The translations under genes and the position numbers were made by a program. This document shows, one piece after another, positions 54,123-61,487 of a stretch of DNA of 64,000 bases. Below the pieces are notes generated by a model. It was not told the DNA's origin. It did not search any database and saw nothing but the letters and a program-made list of their open reading frames with translations. The stretch's first letter is position 1; every line of letters starts with the position of its first letter. Source of the DNA: Lewinellaceae bacterium (lineage in GTDB: Bacteria; Bacteroidota; Bacteroidia; Chitinophagales; Saprospiraceae); assembly GCA_016713985.1 (NCBI GenBank), contig JADJOD010000010.1:124001-188000 (forward strand). Reading direction: 5' to 3'.

Positions 54123-55858
54123 ATGACAACTCTTGTTAAAAAAGCATTCTTCCTCTTAGCGATCGTTTATGCACAGGTCGCGGCTGCCCAAACCCGTGCA
54201 GACGGCCTGGCGGCGATGCAACTGGAAGAGTGGGATAAAGCCATCACCATTTATACGGCCCTCACAAAAGCCGATCCTACCGATCAGGATGCTTTTCTTA
54301 CCCTCTCCAATGCCTATCTCGCCAAAGGGGACAAGGCCAAAGCGCTGGAAATAGCCCAGGCGGCTTTTACGGCCAAACCTGAAGACCCGATGTCTTTTGT
54401 CGCCAACGCAAAGGTGTTGCAGTTAAAAGACAATGCTTCCGGGGCCAGCGAACAGTTTGATCGTGCGGCAAAAAAAGCCAAAAAGAACATCAATGCCCTG
54501 CGCCAGATCGGCGAATGTTTCACCTATTACACCCCGCCGGGCAGCAAAAGACCGGACCTTACCCGGGCCACCGAACTGTTAAAAATCGCCGTGGACTATA
54601 ATTCTAAGGATATTCCCTCGCTGATGGCGCTTGGATATGCCTACAAAGAGCAGGGCAACGGCGGCTTTGCCGCTACCAACTACGAACAGGCAGAGTCGCT
54701 TGATCCCAAAAATCCCCTGCCCAAACTGATGCTGGCCAAGGTGTACAAGGCCGCAAAGGTTCTGGACAAATTTGAAATCTATATCAACAAAACCATCGAG
54801 GTTGCCCCCAAATATTCGTCGGCATTGCGTACAAAAGCGGAATTCCTCTTTTTTGCACGCAGGTGGGAAGAAGCAACCAAAGCATACGAGGACCTGGTTA
54901 ATAAAGGCGACGTCGTGACGATTGAAGATGAAATGCAACTCGCTAATTGTCTGTATATTACGCACCAATGCCCCGCTTGCAGCGAACTGGTGGAGAAGAT
55001 TCTGAAAAAGGACCCTCCAAAAACTACCTGCGCCGCCTGAAGGCTTATTGCGACTACGATAACGGCAGTTACGAAAGCGCCTATAAAATCCTGATCGAGT
55101 TGATGAATAATTTGTCGGCGGACAAAATTCGGGCCAGCGACGTATATCACTTGGGCCAGCTGCAGATCAAAACCAAACGTGATACGCTGGAAGGGCTGCG
55201 CAATTTGAACAAATCCATCACCATGGATTCTTCTACCTGGACGCTTCACCTCGACATTGCCAAAATGTACTATTCCCGCCGCATGAACTGCGAAGCAGTG
55301 GCGGAATACGGCATGTATTTCGACTCGGCCGGCATGACCGAACCCAAAGTAGCCCAGGACCTGTACTTCATGGGCCTGGCGCAATATTTTTGCACCGTGG
55401 ATTCACAAAATTTTATGAAGGCTGAAAAAATCTTTTCCAAAGTAGCCGAACTTGTCCCTGCCGCCGGTATCGGCTGGTTCTGGGCGGGCAAATCCGCCAG
55501 CAAAAAAGACCCGACGCCTGAACAGATCGCCGCCGATCCCGAACTGGCCAAACAATACGGCTATGCGCGCAAATACTTCGAAGAATACGTCAAAGTAGCC
55601 GGCGGTGATAAAGTGAAAAACCAGCGCGACTTGCTGGTCGCTTACCCCTACCTCGCATATTGTTACTTCGTAGGCAACGAATCCGACAAGTTTTTCCCAA
55701 CCATCGACAAATGGCTCGAAGTGGAACAAAACCCCGATGCCCAGAAGTCGATCATAGAAATGAAAGACGCTTTCGGCAAAGAAGTCGCTCCCGGATCGCC
55801 AGGCCCGGGCGCCACGCCCGGTGTACCCAACGGCGGCGGCAAAGGCAGCAGAAACTGA
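54123..55858 (+). CDS. Secreted TPR protein of Ton cluster (frameshifted)
   Basis: The protein begins MTTLVKKAFFLLAIVYAQVAAAQ, a signal peptide, then tetratricopeptide repeats along the whole length (MQLEEWDKAITIYTAL, SNAYLAKGDKAKALEIAQ, AYKEQGNGGFAATNYEQAE). One base is missing near 55015 (CCCTCC); with it, KKDPSKNYLRRLKAYCDY is joined and the length is 578 residues. The C-terminus is Gly/Pro-rich. It follows the PstS-like gene and probably assembles periplasmic proteins near ExbB/TonB. Confidence 0.85.
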
Positions 55859-55886
55859 TTTTTAACGGCATTTTTTGAAATACCAA

Positions 55887-55918
55887 ACCGGCAGGAGGCC
55901 ACGCTTATGCCGGTTTGT
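55887..55918. terminator. Hairpin after TPR gene
   Basis: AAACCGGCA at 55887-55895 pairs with TGCCGGTTT at 55910-55918, loop of 14 bases. The U-run is poor, so termination is possible but not certain. Confidence 0.5.
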
Positions 55919-55965
55919 TATTCAGGGTCTGCCCGGAAAATTTCCTTTGATCCCGAAAACCATTT

Positions 55966-56039
55966 TTTGACAGAATTTACAAGATTTGCGGGCATTTTTC
56001 CTGAAAACAGCCCAATAAACCCTGTAAATCCTGTCAAAG
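55966..56039. repeat. CCTGTAAATCCTGTCAA repeat (copy 2)
   Basis: TTGACAGAATTTACA near 55967 faces CCTGTAAATCCTGTCAAAG ending at 56039. It is the same family as 49699-49779 and lies between the TPR gene and tonB2. Confidence 0.7.
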
Positions 56040-56080
56040 TTTTGCCTTCAATACAAGCGATTTACGCAGCGAGGTTCGGG

Positions 56081-56905
56081 TTAATCCAGCCGAAACCTGA
56101 CCGGCAGCGTAAAACGCACCTTTACGGGGATACCGTTGTTTTCGCCGGGTATCCATTTGGGCATGGTTTGCACCACCCGCATGGCTTCTTTGCCACAGCC
56201 ACCGCCGATATCCTTAACTAATTGCACGTCACTGACCTGGCCGCTTTTCCCGATAACAAAAGAGATTGCCACCGTGCCTTGGATGTTGTTTTCACGTGCC
56301 AGCGGCGGATATTTGATGTTTTCGGCTAAATATTTCAGCAAATCCTTTTCCCCACCGGGGAAAGCCGGCGGTTTTTGAACGAAGAGGTGTTCCTCATCGT
56401 CGGACGGCGGCGCCGGCGCCTCGATGATCGCCGGGAAATCGGGTTTGTTGTCGATGCTTGGCGCGACTTCCCCGGTTGACTCGCGGTTTGTAGTGCTGAC
56501 GTCTCCCGCTTTGTTGAGCACGTCCTCCACAGCGGGTGGTTTTTCATCCCGCACCTGGTCGTCGGGGGTGGGTGTCGGGGGTACAAAACGCACGGTGGCG
56601 CGCACAGGCGGCGGCGGCGTGGGTGGTGGCGGCGGTGGCGGCGGCGGATCCAGGACGACATCCGGCGGCGGGCCCATGACCATTACCATGTTGAGCGGCG
56701 GCGGCTCGGGAAATGCATGGGATACGGCGTTCAGGATTTGCGGGATTGCCAGGGCGAAGCCGATCAGCAGCAGGCCGAAGCCTAAGGCGCGCCCCAGGTG
56801 CCGGGGATAAGCCCGCCGCAACTGGTAAGCGCCATAGGCGCGGTTCCGGTAAGCGAAAACGATGTCCAGCGCGTCCCGGGGGGACACGAACGGTTGCGTT
56901 GTCAT
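56081..56905 (-). CDS. tonB: TonB energy transducer (second copy)
   Basis: This 274-residue protein has the N-terminal Bacteroidota TonB segment (DIVFAYRNRAYGAYQLRR), a membrane helix, an acidic/Pro-rich spacer (PPPPPPPPTPPPP) and the TonB C-terminal domain (YPPLARENNIQGTVAISFVIG and GGGCGKEAMRVV). It spans the periplasm and drives outer-membrane transporters with the PMF harnessed by ExbB/ExbD. It follows the ExbD gene at 56943 by 37 bases and is a close paralogue of the copy at 58081. Confidence 0.95.
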   Translation of the reverse strand: MTTQPFVSPRDALDIVFAYRNRAYGAYQLRRAYPRHLGRALGFGLLLIGFALAIPQILNAVSHAFPEPPPLNMVMVMGPPPDVVLDPPPPPPPPPTPPPPVRATVRFVPPTPTPDDQVRDEKPPAVEDVLNKAGDVSTTNRESTGEVAPSIDNKPDFPAIIEAPAPPSDDEEHLFVQKPPAFPGGEKDLLKYLAENIKYPPLARENNIQGTVAISFVIGKSGQVSDVQLVKDIGGGCGKEAMRVVQTMPKWIPGENNGIPVKVRFTLPVRFRLD

Positions 56906-56942
56906 AATTGTAACTATTTAAAGGTGAATGAAATAGGAGTTC

Positions 56943-57548
56943 TTATCGGGTAATCGCCCGGGCCTGTTGTTCCGGCGTAAAATGCAGTCCCAACTCCGGG
57001 GTTTTGATAAAACTTTCTTCTTCGCCGGAGATGTTGAGTATGGTGTAATAACGTACCCGGCAAACAGCCATTTCGTCGAGGGCGTCCACCAGGTTGCGGT
57101 AACGCGATGTTTCGGCGGGTTTGATCATGACGTACAGCATCGAACCTTTTCGGGGTTCAGACGTTTTGGCGTCGAGATAGGTTTCCAGCCCCCATTTTTC
57201 CTGCACGCGGGCCATCTTGTCCAAAATGACCTTCCTCAAACCTGCGGCGGAAAAATCGCTGGAGTCGAGTTTTGGATTTTCAATGCCTTCGTACCAATAC
57301 ACCTTGTCATTTGCCCCCAACAGGAGGGTAAGCGCTTTTGAATCGGCCAGGTCCTGGCGCCCGGCATCGTCGGGCATCACGAGGGCCATGATGCGGGGTT
57401 TGGCCAGCGTGGTGGTGAGCATAAAAAAGGTGATGAGCAAAAAACCGAGGTCAACCATAGGGGTCAGGTCGACACGAGTAGACATCTTTTTCGAGCGGAT
57501 TTTGCCGGGTGGTTTCTGGTTGTTGCCGGCGATGGGTGTTTCGGCCAT
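56943..57548 (-). CDS. exbD: ExbD-like protein (third copy)
   Basis: This 201-residue protein has a basic cytoplasmic N-terminus, one membrane helix (VDLGFLLITFFMLTTTL) after the STRVDLTPM motif, and a periplasmic C-terminal domain. It is a paralogue of the protein at 58968. With tonB at 56081 it makes a second exbD-tonB pair, set apart from the first by a terminator and nested repeats. No exbB copy is within this pair. Confidence 0.92.
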   Translation of the reverse strand: MAETPIAGNNQKPPGKIRSKKMSTRVDLTPMVDLGFLLITFFMLTTTLAKPRIMALVMPDDAGRQDLADSKALTLLLGANDKVYWYEGIENPKLDSSDFSAAGLRKVILDKMARVQEKWGLETYLDAKTSEPRKGSMLYVMIKPAETSRYRNLVDALDEMAVCRVRYYTILNISGEEESFIKTPELGLHFTPEQQARAITR

Positions 57549-57723
57549 TTTGGTTTCTTTTAAAGGTGGACGATGGTGTTTTGCGGAGGGGCATACAGGG
57601 CAGGTCGCGCCGCTCAGGGCACGTTCGGGAGTACGAACATTTTCAGGAAATTTAAGTGTGAAAAAAGCCGGGCTCTGCCGGAGTGTTTAATTATAAGATG
57701 CTGCCTGTGAGCATTTTGGTGTG

Positions 57724-58012
57724 TTGGGTGGGTGTTTTTTTTGAGGTGTTTTAGTGTTTGGGTGTTTGAGTGTTTTAGTAATCCAGGTTGTGCCCTGCGG
57801 TATAAAGTGGATGGGAAAACGGATGAAACGGATTGTGCGGATAGGAACGAATTTATTAAACATCATGGCGCATTAAAAATCCGATTTTATCCGCCAAATC
57901 CGTTTCATCCGGTTTCCGATCCGCCTTGAGTGTTTGTTGGCCACACCCCGGGTTACTCAAACACCCAAACACCCAAACACTTAAGCACTAAAACACCCAA
58001 ACACCAACCTCC
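57724..58012. repeat. Nested repeats: GTGTTTGGGTG family with AACGGATGAAACGGATT inside
   Basis: Outer arms of the GTGTTTGGGTGTTTTAGT family run from ~57724 to 57780 and from 57950 to 58012 in inverted order. Between them a second inverted repeat, GATGAAACGGATT..GCGGATA and its reverse complement, occupies ~57816-57920. The arrangement suggests one element inserted into another. Confidence 0.75.
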
Positions 58013-58018
58013 CCCAAC

Positions 58019-58054
58019 AAAAAACGCGGTGCTGACCATCAAGTCAGCACCGCG
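58019..58054 (-). terminator. Terminator of the exbB-exbD-exbD-tonB operon
   Basis: A perfect 12-base stem, CGCGGTGCTGAC at 58025-58036 and GTCAGCACCGCG at 58043-58054, with an A-rich run to its left gives a U-run on the minus transcript. It is 27 bases after the tonB stop. Confidence 0.9.
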
Positions 58055-58080
58055 CAGGTATCATTTTGAAAGTACTCGGG

Positions 58081-58914
58081 TCACTCCAGCCGGAAACGAA
58101 CCGGTAAGGTGAACCGCACTTTTACAGGGTGGCCGTTGGCCTCGCCGGGGTTCCATTTTGGCATGGATTCCACGACACGGACGGCTTCTTTGCCGCAGCC
58201 GCCACCGATGTCTTTAACAATTTGTACATCCCGCACACTGCCGTCTTTACCTACGACGAAAGTGAGTGCCACAGTGCCCTGGATATTGTTTTCGCGGGCA
58301 AGCGGCGGGTACTTGATGTTTTCCGACAGGAATTTCAACAGTTCCTTTTCGCCGCCGGGGAAACCGGGCGGTTTTTGGATGTCGAACATCTCGTAGGTTT
58401 TGTCCTCCACAACTTTGGGGGCTTCCACGATCTGAAGTTCCTGCGGATTTTCATCAATCGCGGGCGGCGCTTCATCGTTTCCTTCTTTCGTTTCGGAGCT
58501 GATGTCTTCGTCTTTTTCGATCAGTTCTTCCACGGCCGGCGGTTTTTCCTCCTGCACCTCTTCGTCTTTTTTGATCACCGGCGGCACAAATTTCACCGTC
58601 GAGCGCGTGGGCGGCGGCGGTGTGGGCGGCGGCGGGGGCGGAGGCGGAGGCGGGTTGTTCGGGTCAATATCAGGCGGCGGGCCGAGTTCGGCCACCACAT
58701 CAATAGGCTTCTCCTGGGGCACCAGCGCGCGCACGGCGTTCAGGATAATCGGGAGTGCAAAAAAGAATATGATCAGCAACAAACCGATACCGAGGGCGCG
58801 ACCCAAATACTTGTTGTACGCGCGACGGAGTTGGTACGCTCCGTATGCCCTGTTGCGGTTGGCGAAGATGATATCCAGCATATCCCGATAGGTTGCGCCT
58901 TTTTCGTCTGCCAT
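58081..58914 (-). CDS. tonB: TonB energy transducer (first copy)
   Basis: This 277-residue protein has DIIFANRNRAYGAYQLRR, a membrane helix (GIGLLLIIFFFALPIILNAV), a poly-Pro run and acidic spacer, and the C-terminal domain with YPPLARENNIQGTVAL and GGGCGKEAVRVVESMP. It is the last gene of the exbB-exbD-exbD-tonB unit. It spans the periplasm and couples ExbB/ExbD to transporters such as the SusC at 26410. Confidence 0.96.
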   Translation of the reverse strand: MADEKGATYRDMLDIIFANRNRAYGAYQLRRAYNKYLGRALGIGLLLIIFFFALPIILNAVRALVPQEKPIDVVAELGPPPDIDPNNPPPPPPPPPPTPPPPTRSTVKFVPPVIKKDEEVQEEKPPAVEELIEKDEDISSETKEGNDEAPPAIDENPQELQIVEAPKVVEDKTYEMFDIQKPPGFPGGEKELLKFLSENIKYPPLARENNIQGTVALTFVVGKDGSVRDVQIVKDIGGGCGKEAVRVVESMPKWNPGEANGHPVKVRFTLPVRFRLE

Positions 58915-58967
58915 ATTTTAAATCAGTTTAAATTTTTGAATGGTAGTACTCTTCAATTCGTGTACGG

Positions 58968-59594
58968 TTACTGCGTGGCAGCCTGGATTTGTTCTTCGAC
59001 GTTGAATTTCAGGCCTCCGGCCGGATTTTTCATAAATTCGAGTTCGAGTTCGGAAACGTCCAGGATCACGTAATAACGCACTTTACAAATGGCCATCTCG
59101 TCGAGCGCATCCACCAGGTTTTTGTACTTGGCTTCTTTGGTCGGCTTTATGATGACGTTGATAAAAGAACCTTTACGTGGTTCTTTCGTCTTGAAGTCTT
59201 CATAATCTTCCTCTCCAAACTGGCCTTTTACCTTGTCTTTTTTGTTGAGAATGACCTGGCGCAGACCTTCTGCGGCATAATTCGTCGAGTCGAGTTTTGC
59301 ATCGGTGATGCCTTCATACCAGTAAACCTTGTCATTGGCACCCAGCAGCAGGGTAAGCACTTTTGACTCTTTTACCGGTTCGATATCTTCTTTTTTAATA
59401 TCTTTTTCAGGCATTACCAAGGCCATGATCTGCGGTTTGGCAAGTGTGGTAGTGAGCATAAAAAAGGTAATGAGCAGGAAGCCCAAGTCCACCATCGGTG
59501 TCAGGTCGACGCGGGTCGACATCTTTTTGGATCTTACCTTTTTGCCACCTTTCTTTTTGCTACCACCGCTTTCCGCGGTTTGCATTTCAGCCAT
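58968..59594 (-). CDS. exbD: ExbD-like protein (second copy)
   Basis: This 208-residue protein has a Lys-rich N-terminus (SKKKGGKKVRSKK), the STRVDLTPMVDLGFLLI membrane entry with the conserved aspartate, and a periplasmic domain with EMAICKVRYYVILDV. The start MAEMQTAES is chosen since the upstream extension is not ExbD-like. It lies between the other ExbD gene and tonB, with gaps of ~50-80 bases. Confidence 0.93.
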   Translation of the reverse strand: MAEMQTAESGGSKKKGGKKVRSKKMSTRVDLTPMVDLGFLLITFFMLTTTLAKPQIMALVMPEKDIKKEDIEPVKESKVLTLLLGANDKVYWYEGITDAKLDSTNYAAEGLRQVILNKKDKVKGQFGEEDYEDFKTKEPRKGSFINVIIKPTKEAKYKNLVDALDEMAICKVRYYVILDVSELELEFMKNPAGGLKFNVEEQIQAATQ

Positions 59595-59671
59595 AGCCGT
59601 GTGCTTTTTTAAAAGTGATAAAAGTTGAATGCAGGTAATCAAAATCCTCCCGGCATTCGGTTGAGGTAACC

Positions 59672-60346
59672 TTATTTTCCTTCACCCGCAGGTTTTTCCC
59701 CTTTTTTCTTGCCGGGGTCAGACTCGGTGTTGGTGATCAGGTTGAATTTGTTGACGTTGATATCAACTAAGGTATTGATGACTTTTTGCACAGCCGGGTA
59801 GGGAGTGTCTTTGTCGGCTTTTACCACCATGACATACTCCTCCTTGACCTTGCCTTCCTGTTTCATACGAAACTGGGCGAGGCGGGCATTGTGAATCCAG
59901 TCGGCCAATTCACTTTTGTTGACGTCTGCCGTATCAACCGGAATACCTTCGGTCGGGAAAGTACCCCGTTCGCCGGGTGGCAGATCAAGCCATTGCTTCA
60001 GTTGTTTGCGCTGTATGCCAAAACTGCCTGCGTTGGCAAATTTGATCTGTTGTTCTTCCGACATACCCATTTGAAAGCGCGAATTGATATCTTCGATCAA
60101 ACTTTTCCGGGTGTGTTGACCGGCCATGTCGAGGAAGATTTTGCCTTCTTTGCTGATCAGGATCGTCAGGATACCTGCATCGGGCAACTTCGTTTCCGAA
60201 ATTGACGAGGGGGTGTCCACCACGACCGTTTCCTGCGGCTTCGCCTTTGCTGTGAGCATGAAGAAGGTAAGGAGCAGAAACGCCACGTCGCACATAGCGG
60301 TCATGTCGATACTGGGATTCCCCCTTTTAGGTTTATGCTTCGGCAT
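59672..60346 (-). CDS. exbD: ExbD-like protein (first copy)
   Basis: This 224-residue protein begins MPKHKPKRGNPSIDMTAMCDVAFLL: basic, then the conserved aspartate and the membrane helix (VAFLLLTFFMLTAKA). The periplasmic domain contains GILTILISKEGKIFLD. It is more divergent from the other two copies, as usual when two exbD genes follow exbB in Bacteroidota. It is 24 bases from exbB. Confidence 0.93.
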   Translation of the reverse strand: MPKHKPKRGNPSIDMTAMCDVAFLLLTFFMLTAKAKPQETVVVDTPSSISETKLPDAGILTILISKEGKIFLDMAGQHTRKSLIEDINSRFQMGMSEEQQIKFANAGSFGIQRKQLKQWLDLPPGERGTFPTEGIPVDTADVNKSELADWIHNARLAQFRMKQEGKVKEEYVMVVKADKDTPYPAVQKVINTLVDINVNKFNLITNTESDPGKKKGEKPAGEGK

Positions 60347-60370
60347 ATCTTTTCAATTATGCGTTTAAAA

Positions 60371-61195
60371 TTAGTGTCCTTTCGCTGCAAATGTCTGCGT
60401 CAGGCTGTACCCGGCTTCGTCAATGCGGTAGGTCATACCGTCGATACGGCTGGTGAAGAAGTTGTAAAAAATGATCGCCAGCGCCGACGTACCGATACCC
60501 AGCGCCGTGTTGATCAACGCCTCGGAAATACCGGTTGCCAGTGCGGTGGAGTCCGGCGCGCCGGCGGTTGCCAAAGCGGCAAATGACCGGATCATACCCA
60601 ATACCGTTCCGAACAGACCCAACAGGGTGGCGATAGACGCGATCGTCGCCAGGATGTTGAGGTTCTTTTCAAGCATCGGCAGTTCGAGCGAGGTGGCTTC
60701 TTCCACTTCTTTCTGGATCGCGATTACTTTTTCGTCTTTTTCCATACCCGAAATGCCGAGCATTTCCTGGTACTTCGTCAAACCGGCGCGTACCACGTTG
60801 GCTACGGCGCCTTTTTGTTTGTCGCAGGCAGCCATAGCGCCACTGACGTCGCTGCGATCGAGAAATCCTTTGATTCCGCGAACAAATGCGTCGATATTAC
60901 CGGCGCCGCGTGCTTGCGTCAGGGTGATAAAACGTTCGATCACAAATACAATTACCGTAAAGAACAAGGTCAACAAAATCGGCACGATAAAGCCGCCTTT
61001 GTAAATGGTACCTGCGTAGTTGCCGGGAAGCGGGTCTTTGTTGTTGTCGCCATCTACGAAGTTACCGGAAGCGCCGAACACTTTGGCCCAAACGATATAG
61101 GCTACTACATACAACACGGGGATCACGATGAAAGGAAAAATTGCCGAAATTCCACCACCTTGTTGTTTTGCTTGAGTGGGTTTTGCTGCTGTCAT
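60371..61195 (-). CDS. exbB: ExbB/TolQ/MotA-type proton channel
   Basis: This 274-residue protein has three membrane segments: FPFIVIPVLYVVAYIVWAKV (N-terminal), FIVPILLTLFFTVIVFVIE and, in the MotA/TolQ/ExbB domain, LATIASIATLLGLFGTVLGMI with a third in GISEALINTALGIGTSALAII. It forms the pentameric proton channel that energises TonB. It is the first gene of the minus-strand operon. No TAnnTTTG box was clear just upstream. Confidence 0.95.
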   Translation of the reverse strand: MTAAKPTQAKQQGGGISAIFPFIVIPVLYVVAYIVWAKVFGASGNFVDGDNNKDPLPGNYAGTIYKGGFIVPILLTLFFTVIVFVIERFITLTQARGAGNIDAFVRGIKGFLDRSDVSGAMAACDKQKGAVANVVRAGLTKYQEMLGISGMEKDEKVIAIQKEVEEATSLELPMLEKNLNILATIASIATLLGLFGTVLGMIRSFAALATAGAPDSTALATGISEALINTALGIGTSALAIIFYNFFTSRIDGMTYRIDEAGYSLTQTFAAKGH

Positions 61196-61487
61196 GCTGC
61201 GTTTAAGTTTAAGTTAGTAAATGATGATTTAGTTTGACTTTACCTCCACGCAAATAAACGCAGTTTTTCCACCAAAAACCCACCAGCATGTTCGTCTTGT
61301 TTTGAACCTCGCCCTGCATCTGATCATCATTCGTTTTGGTAGATGCAGGTGTGTTGAAAAATGGTGTGTGGGCAACAAAAAAAATGTTCCTCCGGTAGAA
61401 TAACTGGCTGTTTGCCGCAAAAGGTTTTTTTTCGTGGCGGTAAAAATAGTGTAGGTGTTACAATTTCCAACAAGCGCTTTTGGAAAA
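61196..61487. other. Intergenic region between exbB and CHAT gene
   Basis: The ~290 bases hold the exbB leader and the end of the CHAT transcript. No ORF, RNA or strong hairpin is seen. Confidence 0.4.

Noticed and set aside
54123..55858. Programmed frameshifting in the TPR gene and others.
   Set aside because: There is no common slippery heptamer or downstream structure at the breaks. They are at assorted homopolymers, which fits sequence error.
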